Shown here: one piece after another, positions 9,885 to 18,164 of the stretch
How positions within the stretch are numbered: the first letter of the stretch is position 1
How the letters are laid out: every line of letters starts with the position of its first letter
Source: Oryzomonas sagensis
Lineage (GTDB): Bacteria; Desulfobacterota; Desulfuromonadia; Geobacterales; Pseudopelobacteraceae
Reading direction: 5' to 3'
NCBI RefSeq assembly: GCF_008802355.1
Contig: NZ_VZRA01000002.1
Location: 127,709 to 191,708, forward strand
DNA: 64,000 nucleotides
Program-made: the position numbers and the translations under genes
The notes under the pieces: generated by a model
What the model was told of the DNA's origin: nothing
The model's database searches: none
Seen by the model: only the letters and a program-made list of their open reading frames with translations

Positions 9885-11249
9885 TTGGCAACCACCAACC
9901 GCAGCTTCGCTCAGGCACTTTGGGATTTTTTCTGTTCACTCAAACTCACCATCTCTCTGCTGATCTCCCTGGCCCTGACCTCCGTCATCGGCACGATCCT
10001 GCCCCAGGGTAAGCTGCCGCCGGAGTACGTGGCCTCGATCAGCCCCGTAAAACTCCAAATCTATTCCAAGCTCGGCTTTTTCGACATGTACCACAGCTGG
10101 TGGTTCATTCTGCTGCTGTACGTCTTCAGCGTCAACCTGATCTGCTGTTCCATCAAACGCCTGCCGCACGTCTTCAAATTCATCAGCGAACCGAACCTGG
10201 TACTGGGCGAAAGTCAGCGCACCGGCTTTTCCCAGAAGCAGGATCTCAAGATTACGGCGTCGCTCGACAAGGGGCGCGAGGCCCTGGCGGAGTTTCTCGG
10301 CAAGGAGTTCAGCGTTCCGGTCGTGACGGAGCACGACGGTGAATACCATCTCTTTGCCCAGAAGAACGCCTGGTGCCGCCTGGGTGTGTATGTCGTCCAC
10401 CTGAGCATCCTCGTCATCTTCGTCGGCGCCATCCTCGGATCGCTGTTCGGATATAAAGGGTTTGCCGCCATCGTCGAGGGCACCGGGATATCGAGCATCC
10501 AGGCCAACAACGGCGCCGAGATCCCCCTGGGGTTTGAAGTCCGCTGCGAGAAGTTCAACGTCACCTTCTACGACTCCGGCGCGCCCAAGGAGTTCAAGAG
10601 CATCCTGACGGTCCTGGAAAACGGCCAACCGGTCAAGGGGCTCACCAATGTCCGGGTCGTGGTGAACGAGCCGCTCTCCTACAAGGGGTTCACCTTTTAC
10701 CAGTCCAGTTACGGCCAGGCCACCGAGAGCAGCGACCACACCTTCTCGGTGCAGGCGCGCTCGGGCGGTTTTAGCGACCGCCTCACCCTGCGGGAAGGGC
10801 AGGCGACCGTCCTGAAAGACGGCACCACCTTCAAGCTGCTGGAGACGACCGCGGATATCCGCCAGTTCATGCCCAATTTCTCCGGGCCGGCCGCCAGGAT
10901 CGAGGTGACTCCGAAGGGCGGGGTTCCCCAGACCTATATCGTGTTCAAGGACTTCCCCGATGCCAATGCCCAGCGGGGCGACGCGTTGCAGGTCGTGTAC
11001 GAGGGCTCCAACGCCAAGATGTACACCGGCCTCCAGGTGGCCAAGGACCCGGGCGTCTGGGTAGTCTGGCTGGGATGCACCCTGATGGTGTGCGGCCTGT
11101 TCATCGCCTTCTTCATGTCTCACAAACGGGTCTGGATCGTCGTCTCCAAGGGCTATGCCCGCATGTACGGCAATGCCAGCAAGAACCAGGCTGCATTCCA
11201 GATGCAGTTCGAAGAGCTGTCCGACAAGTTTAAAAACCTGAAAATCTAG
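9885..11249 (+). CDS. resB: Cytochrome c biogenesis protein ResB/Ccs1
   Basis: A 454-residue membrane protein of system II cytochrome c maturation. Three N-terminal membrane segments (about residues 15-35, 60-80 and 165-185), a large periplasmic domain (about 190-380) and a C-terminal membrane helix (VVWLGCTLMVCGLFIAFF) match ResB. The start is a TTG at 9885 preceded by GGGAGAG; the nearby ATG at 9868 is out of frame. ResB with CcsA delivers and ligates heme to apocytochromes at the outer face of the inner membrane. The ccsA gene starts 17 bp downstream, so the two form an operon. Confidence 0.92.
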   Translation: MATTNRSFAQALWDFFCSLKLTISLLISLALTSVIGTILPQGKLPPEYVASISPVKLQIYSKLGFFDMYHSWWFILLLYVFSVNLICCSIKRLPHVFKFISEPNLVLGESQRTGFSQKQDLKITASLDKGREALAEFLGKEFSVPVVTEHDGEYHLFAQKNAWCRLGVYVVHLSILVIFVGAILGSLFGYKGFAAIVEGTGISSIQANNGAEIPLGFEVRCEKFNVTFYDSGAPKEFKSILTVLENGQPVKGLTNVRVVVNEPLSYKGFTFYQSSYGQATESSDHTFSVQARSGGFSDRLTLREGQATVLKDGTTFKLLETTADIRQFMPNFSGPAARIEVTPKGGVPQTYIVFKDFPDANAQRGDALQVVYEGSNAKMYTGLQVAKDPGVWVVWLGCTLMVCGLFIAFFMSHKRVWIVVSKGYARMYGNASKNQAAFQMQFEELSDKFKNLKI

Positions 11250-11266
11250 CGGAGGTTACCTAGTTT

Positions 11267-12121
11267 ATGACAAGTTCACTGCTCTTCAACGTGACAACGC
11301 TCGCCTACATGGCGTCCATGGTTGTCTTCTTCGCATTCCTCGCCAGCAAGAACAAGGCCATCGGCCTGACCGGCAGCCTGTTGGCCTATGCCGGCTTCGC
11401 CATCCAGACCCTGGCCATCGCCCTGCGTTGGAAAGAGTCCTACGACATGGGGTACGGCCATGCGCCGCTCTCCAACCTGTACGAATCGGTGGTCTTCTTC
11501 TCCTGGACCATCATCCTCATCTACATGTTCATCGAGTTGAAGTACAAATACCGCATCGTCGGCGCCTTCGTGGTCCCTTTTGCCCTGTTGGGCATGGCCT
11601 GGGCCCAGCTCGGCATGCACAGCGGCATCGAGCCGCTCGTCCCGGCGCTTCAGAGCAACTGGCTCCTGTACCACGTCGTCACCTGTTTCTTAGGCTATGC
11701 GGCCTTCGCCGTGGCCTGCGGCATCTCCATCATGTACCTGGTCAAGGCCAGGAGTGAAGAAGCGGGGGGCGGCGCAGCCGGCGGCCTCATGGGCATGTTT
11801 CCGCCGATCCGGGTGCTGGACGACCTGAACTACCGGGCGATCATGATCGGCTTTCCGCTCCTGACCCTGGGCATCATCACCGGTGCGGCCTGGGCCAACT
11901 ACGCCTGGGGCACCTACTGGAGCTGGGACCCCAAGGAAACCTGGTCCCTGATCGTCTGGTTCGTGTACGCCGCGTTCCTCCACGCCCGCTTTACCCGGGG
12001 CTGGGTCGGCAAGCGTGCGGCCTGGCTCTCCATCATCGGGTTTGCCGCCACCATCTTCTGCTACCTGGGGGTCAACCTGTTCCTGTCCGGGCTGCACAGC
12101 TACGGCAGCTCAAAGATGTAG
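11267..12121 (+). CDS. ccsA: Cytochrome c biogenesis protein CcsA/ResC
   Basis: A 284-residue polytopic membrane protein, the heme-handling partner of ResB. It has the tryptophan-rich WWD-type heme-binding segment (WGTYWSWDPKETWSLIVW, about residues 220-238) and conserved external histidines in YHVVTCFLGY, HARFTRGW and SGLHSYG. About eight hydrophobic helices are visible. The ATG follows GGAGG at 11251-11255. Its stop codon abuts a repeat element (12122-12264) that may end the resB-ccsA transcript. Confidence 0.93.
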   Translation: MTSSLLFNVTTLAYMASMVVFFAFLASKNKAIGLTGSLLAYAGFAIQTLAIALRWKESYDMGYGHAPLSNLYESVVFFSWTIILIYMFIELKYKYRIVGAFVVPFALLGMAWAQLGMHSGIEPLVPALQSNWLLYHVVTCFLGYAAFAVACGISIMYLVKARSEEAGGGAAGGLMGMFPPIRVLDDLNYRAIMIGFPLLTLGIITGAAWANYAWGTYWSWDPKETWSLIVWFVYAAFLHARFTRGWVGKRAAWLSIIGFAATIFCYLGVNLFLSGLHSYGSSKM

Positions 12122-12264
12122 CAGGTTGTTGAAAAACTATTGCGGAGAGCCGTCTGCGGCGTTGCGCGGTACTCACGACCTCGGCTAACTGATTGTTATG
12201 CCTCGGCCGCTCCGTTCCGGGCGCCTGGCATCCGGCCTTCCTCATAACGTTTTTAAACAACCTG
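12122..12264. repeat. 143-bp MITE-like element with terminal inverted repeats
   Basis: CAGGTTGTTGAAAAAC at the left end and GTTTTTAAACAACCTG at the right are inverted repeats matching at 15 of 16 positions. The interior holds no open frame. The left end begins on the base after the ccsA stop codon. Size and ends resemble a miniature inverted-repeat element, though no transposase is nearby. Confidence 0.7.
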
Positions 12265-12331
12265 TAAAACCGCCATTGTGTTGTTTCGGCAACATTTTTG
12301 GTGATTTTGTCCAGCGACTGTGATTATATGA

Positions 12332-12357
12332 GCCGGGAAGTAATTCCCGGCTTTTTT
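12332..12357 (+). terminator. Terminator-like hairpin touching the next start codon
   Basis: GCCGGGAA-GTAA-TTCCCGGC followed by TTTTTT is a textbook intrinsic terminator. The last T is directly followed by the ATG at 12358 of the glycosyltransferase. It may end transcripts from upstream or attenuate the downstream gene. Confidence 0.85.
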
Positions 12358-13332
12358 ATGAACAAACCAACCATTTCCATCATTATTCCGGTCAAGCCGG
12401 GTTTCAGCGTAACGGCCGCCCAGCGGCTGGCGGCGGTGGAGTACCCACGGGACCGCTATGAGATCATCGTCGCCGAGGGATACAGCCCGAGCCGCCAGAG
12501 GAATGCCGCGGTGGCCCAGGCCCAGGGGGAGATCGTCTGCTTCCTGGACGACGACTCCCTCACCGCCCCCGATTATCTCACCCTGGTCGCCGGGCACTTC
12601 GAGAATCCCCGCGTGACGGCCGTGGGCGGCCCGTCCCTGACCCCGGCCAGCGACTCCATCCTGCAACGGAGCATCGGCACGGCCCTGGCCTCGGCCTTGG
12701 GCGGCGGCGGGATGCGCAACCGCTACCGGGCCCAGGGGGAGGCGCGCCTGACCAACGACAGCGAGCTGATCCTGTGCAACCTGAGCTTTCGCCGGGAGCG
12801 GTTCCTGGCCTTCGGCGGCCTGGACGAACGGCTCTATCCCAACGAGGAAAACGAGCTCCTGGAGCGGATGCAGCATGCCGGGGAGGGGCTGGTCCACGAT
12901 CCGCGCCTGGCGGTCTTTCGCAGCCAGCGACCGACTTGGCGCCTGCTCTGCCGCCAGTTTCTGAACTACGGCCGGGGCAGGGCCGAGCAGACCGTCATCA
13001 GCAGGCGCGTCCGGCCGGTCAGCCTGCTGCCGGCCCTGTTTCTGGCCTACGCGCTGCTCGTGCCGTTTTTCCCGGGATCGCTGTTCCGGCTGCCTCTGGC
13101 CTGCTACGGGCTCCTGCTCCTGGCCGTTTCCGCCGGGGAGGCGGCCCGGGCGCGCAGCCTGGGGATGTTCCCGCGGCTGCCGCTCATCTACGCCATCATC
13201 CATCTGGCCTATGGGGCCGGCCTCTGGTGGGGGGCGTTGGGCGCCCTGGCGGGCACGCGGCGCAAACCGGGGGGCGAGGTGACCCTGCGACAGGTGAAGG
13301 GGCTGAACGACGCGCCCGCAGCCGGAGAATGA
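12358..13332 (+). CDS. Family 2 glycosyltransferase with C-terminal membrane segments
   Basis: A 324-residue GT-A-fold glycosyltransferase. The N-terminus ISIIIPVKPGF, the metal-binding CFLDDDSL, and NLSFRRERFLAFGGLDER with NEENELLERM fit GT2 enzymes. Two or three hydrophobic segments (about residues 225-300) anchor it in the membrane. The substrate is unknown; surface polysaccharide or glycolipid assembly is likely since two more glycosyltransferases follow. The start is uncertain: the ATG at 12358 abuts the T-run of a hairpin and has no ribosome-binding site, and alternatives in frame are ATG 12328 and TTG 12298, also without one. The gene may be translated from a transcript starting inside the hairpin region, or be leader-controlled. 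Confidence 0.85.
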   Translation: MNKPTISIIIPVKPGFSVTAAQRLAAVEYPRDRYEIIVAEGYSPSRQRNAAVAQAQGEIVCFLDDDSLTAPDYLTLVAGHFENPRVTAVGGPSLTPASDSILQRSIGTALASALGGGGMRNRYRAQGEARLTNDSELILCNLSFRRERFLAFGGLDERLYPNEENELLERMQHAGEGLVHDPRLAVFRSQRPTWRLLCRQFLNYGRGRAEQTVISRRVRPVSLLPALFLAYALLVPFFPGSLFRLPLACYGLLLLAVSAGEAARARSLGMFPRLPLIYAIIHLAYGAGLWWGALGALAGTRRKPGGEVTLRQVKGLNDAPAAGE

Positions 13333-13366
13333 TTATTTCAGAACGCTTGGATACAAGGGGGACACG

Positions 13367-14317
13367 GTGGGTATGGAGTTGAGCATTGTCGTGCCGATCT
13401 ACAACGAGGAGGAAAACGTGGCGGCGCTCTACGAGAGCATCCGAGACGCCTTGGCCCGGACCTCCCTGGAGTACGAGACCATCTTCGTGGATGACGGTTC
13501 GAGCGATAGCTCGTTCACGCTGTTGAAGGGGATTGCCGCCCAGGACCAGCGGGTCAAACTCCTGCGTTTTCGGCGCAACTTCGGCCAGACCGCCGCCATG
13601 GCCGCCGGCTTCGACGCGGCCACGGGCGCCGTCATCATCCCCATGGACGGCGACCTGCAGAACGACCCGGCCGATATCCCCCGCCTCCTGGCGAAGCTCC
13701 ACGAGGGGTACGACGTGGTCTCCGGGTGGCGCAAGGAGCGCAAGGACACCTTCATCACCCGCAAGATCCCCTCGCTGCTGGCCAACTCCCTCATCTCCCG
13801 GCTGACCGGCGTGCACCTGCACGACTACGGCTGCACCCTCAAGGCCTACCGCCGCGAGGTGCTGGACGGCATCAACCTCTACGGCGAGATGCACCGCTTC
13901 GTGCCGGCCCTGGCCTCCCAGGTGGGGGCAAAGGTCACGGAACTGCCGGTCAACCACCGCCCGCGCCTGTACGGCACGAGCAAGTACGGCATCTCCCGCA
14001 CCCTGCGGGTCGTGCTGGACCTGATGACGGTCAAGTTCCTCATGGCCTACTCCACCAAGCCGATCCAGTTGTTCGGCAAATGGGGGATCTATACCCTGCT
14101 GGCCGGCTGCCTCTCCGGCGGCACGACCCTGTACATGAAGATCTTCGAGAACACGAGCATGAACCGCAATCCGCTCCTGATCCTCACCGCCTTCCTGCTC
14201 TTCATGGGGGTCCAGTTCATCGTCCTGGGGCTCCTGGGGGAACTGAACGCCCGGACCTACTTCGAATCCCAGGGCAAGCCGATCTACGTGATCCGGGACC
14301 GAGTCAACCTTGGCTGA
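13367..14317 (+). CDS. Family 2 glycosyltransferase, polyprenyl-phosphate (DPM1/GtrB-like) type
   Basis: A 316-residue membrane GT2. The N-terminal domain has LSIVVPIYNEEENVAAL, FVDDGSSDSSF, MDGDLQNDP and the ending SKYGISRTLRVVLDLM; two hydrophobic helices (about residues 235-290) follow. This architecture is typical of enzymes that load a sugar on undecaprenyl phosphate (GtrB, ArnC-like). The GTG at 13367 is preceded by AAGGGGG at 5 nt; an ATG two codons later is the alternative. It overlaps the next gene by 8 bp, so the two are co-translated. Confidence 0.9.
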   Translation: MGMELSIVVPIYNEEENVAALYESIRDALARTSLEYETIFVDDGSSDSSFTLLKGIAAQDQRVKLLRFRRNFGQTAAMAAGFDAATGAVIIPMDGDLQNDPADIPRLLAKLHEGYDVVSGWRKERKDTFITRKIPSLLANSLISRLTGVHLHDYGCTLKAYRREVLDGINLYGEMHRFVPALASQVGAKVTELPVNHRPRLYGTSKYGISRTLRVVLDLMTVKFLMAYSTKPIQLFGKWGIYTLLAGCLSGGTTLYMKIFENTSMNRNPLLILTAFLLFMGVQFIVLGLLGELNARTYFESQGKPIYVIRDRVNLG

Positions 14318-15497
14318 TGACCGGCTGAGAATCCTCATGGTGGCGCCGACCCCCTATTTCGCGGATCGGGGCTGCCATGTGCGCATCTACGAGGAGGCCC
14401 GCGCCCTCCGCGCCCTGGGCCACGACGTGCGCATCGTCACCTACCACATCGGTCGGGACCTGCCCGGCATCCCGGTACTGCGCATCCCCCGGATACCGTG
14501 GTACAACCGCCTGGAAGCCGGCCCCTCCTGTCACAAGCTCTACCTCGACCTTTTGCTGCTCGGCAAGGCCACAGCCTTCAGCCTCCGCTTCCGCCCCCAG
14601 GTAATCCACGCCCACCTCCACGAAGGGGCCGCCATCGGCTGGTTGCTCAAGCTCGTGACCCGCGCCCCGTTGATCTTCGACTACCAGGGGAGCCTCAGCG
14701 GCGAATGCATCGACCACGGTTTTTTCAAGGCCGACTCCCGCGCGGCCCGCATCTTCCGCTGGGCCGAGCGGTTCATCAACAATAGCGCCGACCGGATCGT
14801 CACCAGTTCCAGCGCCGGGTACGCCGATCTTCGGGCGAACTGGGGGGTGGCCCCCGAACGCCTCGTTTCGGTCATCGACGGCGTGGATACGGACCAGTTC
14901 CGCCCCCATGACCGGCAGGAAGCGCGCAGCCGCCTGGGGATCGCCCCCGATGTGCCGGTGGTGGCCTATCTGGGGCTCATGAGCGCCTACCAGGGCACGG
15001 ACCTGCTCTTGGACGCCATAGCGCTCCTGAAGGCCCAGGGGGTGCAGGCACGCTTCCTCATCATGGGCTTCCCCGTGGAGCGCTACCGGGAAGCGGCCGA
15101 GGCGTTGGGGATCGGCGACATGATCACCTTCACCGGCAAGGTGGACTACCGGGAGGCGCCGCTCTTCCTCTCGGCGGCGGACCTGGCCGTATCCCCCAAG
15201 CTGTCGTTGACCGAGGCCAACGGCAAGCTCTTCAACTACATGGCCTGCGCCCTGCCGGTGGTGGTCTTCGACACCCCGGTCAACCGGGAGATCCTGGGGG
15301 ATACGGGCGTCTATGCGCCCCTGGGGGATACCGCCGCCTTCGCCGCCCGCATCGCGGACCTACTGGCGGACCGGGACGGGTTGAAGGGGCGGGGGGAACG
15401 GGTCCGGGCCAAGGCGGTCCACGACCACGCCTGGCAGGCCAGGGGCGCCCGTCTGGCCGAGGTGTGCCGGGCGGTTACCGGTGCGTCGGAGCCCTGA
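14310..15497 (+). CDS. Family 4 glycosyltransferase
   Basis: A 395-residue GT-B-fold enzyme. The N-terminal domain (RILMVAPTPYFADRGCHVRI) binds acceptor. The C-terminal domain has VVAYLGLMSAYQGTDLL, FTGKVDYREAPLFLSAADL and the GT4 donor-binding segment SLTEANGKLFNYMACALPVV with the conserved glutamate. The likely start is TTG 14310, overlapping the upstream glycosyltransferase stop; ATG 14337 is the alternative. Together with the two preceding genes this looks like a small glycan assembly operon. Donor and acceptor are unknown. A tRNA gene with its own promoter follows. Confidence 0.88.
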   Translation: MADDRLRILMVAPTPYFADRGCHVRIYEEARALRALGHDVRIVTYHIGRDLPGIPVLRIPRIPWYNRLEAGPSCHKLYLDLLLLGKATAFSLRFRPQVIHAHLHEGAAIGWLLKLVTRAPLIFDYQGSLSGECIDHGFFKADSRAARIFRWAERFINNSADRIVTSSSAGYADLRANWGVAPERLVSVIDGVDTDQFRPHDRQEARSRLGIAPDVPVVAYLGLMSAYQGTDLLLDAIALLKAQGVQARFLIMGFPVERYREAAEALGIGDMITFTGKVDYREAPLFLSAADLAVSPKLSLTEANGKLFNYMACALPVVVFDTPVNREILGDTGVYAPLGDTAAFAARIADLLADRDGLKGRGERVRAKAVHDHAWQARGARLAEVCRAVTGASEP

Positions 15498-15543
15498 AAA
15501 AGGGGGTTGTGCGTTTACGTTGAAAAAAATTGCACAAAAAATG

Positions 15544-15572
15544 TTGACACACAGGCCTGATTTTGGTAAAAA
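15544..15572 (+). promoter_or_regulatory. Sigma-70 promoter of the tRNA-Gly gene
   Basis: TTGACA (15544-15549), 17-nt spacer, TAAAAA (15567-15572). The tRNA begins 15 nt after the -10 box. The -35 is perfect and spacing ideal. Confidence 0.75.
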
Positions 15573-15586
15573 ACAAAACTCACCAA

Positions 15587-15661
<75 letters not shown>

Positions 15662-15674
15662 TTTAGAGCGCACA

Positions 15675-15700
15675 AGCCAGGCCAAAAGCCTGGCTTTTTT
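15675..15700 (+). terminator. Intrinsic terminator after tRNA-Gly
   Basis: AGCCAGGC (15675-15682), loop CAAAA, GCCTGGCT (15688-15695), then TTTTT. Perfect 8-bp stem. Confidence 0.9.
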
Positions 15701-15740
15701 GCGTCCTGCGTTGGAGGCGCCCCCACATCCAGCCACCCGC

Positions 15741-15872
15741 TCACCACAAGCCACTCACCAGAACCATCAACAGCGGCCCGGCTATGCAACAGGCGGCGAG
15801 GAGGAGCAAGCCGATGAAGGCGATGGCCATGCCCGGCACTTCGTGGACAGGTCTTTCGTGGCAGGTCGTCAT
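15741..15872 (-). CDS. 43-residue single-span membrane miniprotein
   Basis: A short gene below usual calling thresholds. On the minus strand AGGAGGTATACAGC leads to ATG at 15872, a strong ribosome-binding site at good spacing. The product begins MTTCHERPVHEVPG, then has a hydrophobic span of about 25 residues (MAIAFIGLLLLAACCIAG and LLMVLV) and ends SGLW; the stop is at 15741-15743. It has two adjacent cysteines in the membrane span and Cys/His residues in the head. A TATACT box lies about 22 nt upstream of the start. Function unknown. The ribosome-binding site, single-span pattern and clean stop support a real gene, but homologues were not checked. Confidence 0.6.
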   Translation of the reverse strand: MTTCHERPVHEVPGMAIAFIGLLLLAACCIAGPLLMVLVSGLW

Positions 15873-15968
15873 TGCTGTATACCTCCTGATGCCAGTATAG
15901 CGCAAACGGCACCGCACCGGGGAGAGGTAAAAAAACGATCCGCCTGCCCCAAAGGGGCCAGGCCGTGC

Positions 15969-16340
15969 CTACAGGGTCTGGGCTGCCGATGCGATGGTGA
16001 CCGCCAGGGTGGCCCGCGCCCAGGGGAAACGCGCCTTGATCACGTCGAAATCCGGGCCCGCGGTCACGAAGGCGGCCGTCCCCTTGATCAAGAAGCCGGT
16101 GCCGGGCCCCTGCTTCCCGGCCACCTTGGAGCTGCCCAGGGTGATCAGAACCTGGTCGTTGTAGGCCACATTGGCCTCAGTGTGCTGCATGTACCCGGCC
16201 GGGATCAAGAGCCGTCCCTCCGGGGAGACGATCAGGTAGCTGTTCCAGGTGTTGACCATGTGCGGCCCGTCCGGGCCCAGGGTGGCGATGGCCACGACCC
16301 CGTCCTGTTTCATCACTTCCACTAATTTTCCCGGAATCAT
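15969..16340 (-). CDS. Pyridoxamine 5'-phosphate oxidase-fold protein
   Basis: A 123-residue split-barrel flavin-binding-type protein. DGVVAIATLGPDGPHMVNTW at the start, RLLIPAGYMQHTEANVAYNDQVLITLGS in the middle and GTGFLIKGTAAFVT later are typical of small PPOX-family proteins, which bind FMN, F420 or heme. The ATG at 16340 follows AGGAGGTTACAC; upstream in-frame ATGs lie in the promoter region. It is divergent from a MocR/PdxR-type PLP-dependent regulator, a pairing that suggests the regulator controls it, perhaps in response to a B6 vitamer. The actual substrate is unknown. Confidence 0.82.
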   Translation of the reverse strand: MIPGKLVEVMKQDGVVAIATLGPDGPHMVNTWNSYLIVSPEGRLLIPAGYMQHTEANVAYNDQVLITLGSSKVAGKQGPGTGFLIKGTAAFVTAGPDFDVIKARFPWARATLAVTIASAAQTL

Positions 16341-16358
16341 GTGTAACCTCCTTGTTGG

Positions 16359-16400
16359 GTATAGTTTCCCTTTGCCGCCCCCCGAAGGGATACGGTATAC
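16359..16400. promoter_or_regulatory. Divergent operator/promoter region with imperfect palindrome
   Basis: GTATAGTTTCCCTT (16359-16372) and AAGGGATACGGTATAC (16385-16400) form an imperfect inverted repeat between the two divergent genes. The right arm overlaps a plus-strand TATACT (16396-16401) paired with TTGCCG (16372-16377) at 18 nt. It is the natural candidate for autoregulated binding by the MocR-type regulator. Confidence 0.5.
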
Positions 16401-16444
16401 TGCTGTCTCTATGATGCAACCCATCCTTGATCCGCGGGGGCGTT

Positions 16445-17848
16445 ATGTTCATCCTGAACCTCCATGACCAGACCCCTCTGTACCGGCAATTGTACCACCA
16501 GATCAGGGAACGGGTCCTGTCGGGGGAGTTGCCGGCCGACAGTCGGCTCCCCTCGGTCCGGGACCTGGCCGCCGAGCTTGCCGCCAGCCGCACCACGGTG
16601 GAGAGCGCCTACCTGGAGCTGTACGGCGAGGGGTACATCTACAGCAAGCCGCGCAGCGGCTACTTCGTCTCGGCCCTGGACAGCGAGGCCGCGCCCCGCT
16701 CCCTCATCCCGGCCGCGCCCCGGCAGACTCCACTCCAGGACCCCCCGCACCCCTGCGCCTTCGACTTCCATCCCGCCCGGCTCGACCCGGCGAGCTTTCC
16801 GGCCGCCATCTGGCGCCGGCTCTTCCTGGAGACCCTGCGGGACAGCGTCCGCGAACTGACCCACTATAGCGAGCCCCAGGGGGATTGGGGGCTGCGCGTC
16901 GCAATCCGCGCCTACCTGGAACGTTCCCGGGGCGTGGTGTGCGACCCGGAGCAGATCGTGATCTGCGCCGGCCTGCAACAGAGCCTGGATATCGTGGCCG
17001 TTCTGCTGAAGGACGGCCACTCCGCCGTGGCGGTGGAGGACCCGGGCTACCCGTTGCCCCGCTCCCTTTTCCGCAATCACGGCTACCGGGTCATCCCCCT
17101 GCCGGTCGGGCCGGGGGGACTCGACCTGGCGGCTCTCCGGGGAAGCGGCGGCACCGTAGCCTACGTCACCCCGTCCCATCAACTCCCCATGGGGTATGTC
17201 ATGCCGGTGGCCAACCGGCTGCGGCTGATTGAGTGGGCCGCAACCGGCGGCAAGATGATCATCGAGGACGACTACGACAGCGAACTGCGCTATCACGGCA
17301 AGCCGATCCCCTCGTTGCAGGGGCTGCGTCCGGACGGGAACATCATCTATCTGGGGACCTTCTCCAAGATCCTCTCCCCGGCCCTGCGGGCGAGCTACCT
17401 CGTGTTGCCCCGGACCCTGCTCGCCCCTTACCACCACCGCTTCAGTCATTACTTCTCGACCGTGCCGCTCTTGGAGCAGAAGACCCTGGCCGCGTTCATG
17501 GAGCAGGGACACTGGGAACGGCACATCCGGCGGATGCGCATCATCTGCAAGCGAAAACACGATGCCCTGCTTCACGCCCTGGAACGGCACTTCGGAAACC
17601 AGGCCGCCATTATCGGCCAGGGCGCCGGACTCCACGTGGCCGTACAGCTCTTGGGCCCTGGCCCGGACGAAACAGAGCTGATCGACCGGGCCCGCCACAG
17701 GGGCGTCCGGCTGTTCCCCTTTTCCGCAACCTGTGACGTCCCCCGGAGCGGCCCGCCCATGGTGTTGCTCGGCTTCGGCGGTATGAACGGCGACGAGATC
17801 GAACAGGGGGTCCGGCTCCTGCTCCAGGCATGGCGGAACAGCCCCTGA
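16445..17848 (+). CDS. MocR/PdxR-type transcriptional regulator (GntR HTH fused to aminotransferase fold)
   Basis: A 467-residue regulator. Residues about 1-75 are a GntR winged helix (PLYRQLYHQIRERVLSGEL, RLPSVRDLAAEL, SRTTVESAYLEL). The remainder is a fold-type I aminotransferase with IVICAGLQQSLDI, the aspartate in VEDPGYPL, IIEDDYDSELRY and the PLP lysine in GTFSKILSPALRASY. MocR proteins sense PLP or other amine ligands. ATG 16445 is preferred; an in-frame TTG at 16427 lies upstream. It is divergent from the PPOX-fold gene, its probable target. Confidence 0.9.
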   Translation: MFILNLHDQTPLYRQLYHQIRERVLSGELPADSRLPSVRDLAAELAASRTTVESAYLELYGEGYIYSKPRSGYFVSALDSEAAPRSLIPAAPRQTPLQDPPHPCAFDFHPARLDPASFPAAIWRRLFLETLRDSVRELTHYSEPQGDWGLRVAIRAYLERSRGVVCDPEQIVICAGLQQSLDIVAVLLKDGHSAVAVEDPGYPLPRSLFRNHGYRVIPLPVGPGGLDLAALRGSGGTVAYVTPSHQLPMGYVMPVANRLRLIEWAATGGKMIIEDDYDSELRYHGKPIPSLQGLRPDGNIIYLGTFSKILSPALRASYLVLPRTLLAPYHHRFSHYFSTVPLLEQKTLAAFMEQGHWERHIRRMRIICKRKHDALLHALERHFGNQAAIIGQGAGLHVAVQLLGPGPDETELIDRARHRGVRLFPFSATCDVPRSGPPMVLLGFGGMNGDEIEQGVRLLLQAWRNSP

Positions 17849-18096
17849 TATCCCCACTATAAGGGAAAACTGCCCGTGCTGACAGGTGCAGTTATGAATA
17901 ATTTTACCGGGGCAGATGGGGGCACCGGGGTGAGCCGGAGAAAACGACGTTGCCGGTGCCGGGTGACCATGCCCGGAAACTGCGCTTGCGCATGAACCGA
18001 ACAGTCCCCCATTCCTCCATAACGACGTGATTTTATATCGGCTCCCCCCAGGGTGGCCGCCGATATCCGGGGCCGGCAAGCCAACCGGCAAAACTT
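17849..18096. other. Intergenic region with one inverted repeat, no gene
   Basis: About 250 bp between the MocR-type regulator and the CRP-family gene. GGCACCGG (17921-17928) and CCGGTGCC (17953-17960) form an inverted repeat that could act as a weak terminator or operator. No supported open frame or known RNA motif was recognised. Confidence 0.4.
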
Positions 18097-18105
18097 TGCT
18101 ATACT
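18097..18105 (+). promoter_or_regulatory. Extended -10 promoter of the CRP-family gene
   Basis: TG-C-TATACT (18097-18105) is a perfect extended -10 layout about 60 nt before the start codon at 18165. No good -35 box is visible, as is common for extended -10 promoters. Confidence 0.55.
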
Positions 18106-18164
18106 TATCATGTGTGAGCTACGAAAACGGCACCCCTGGGCGGGGAGGCCCGGACAAGGAGCGA

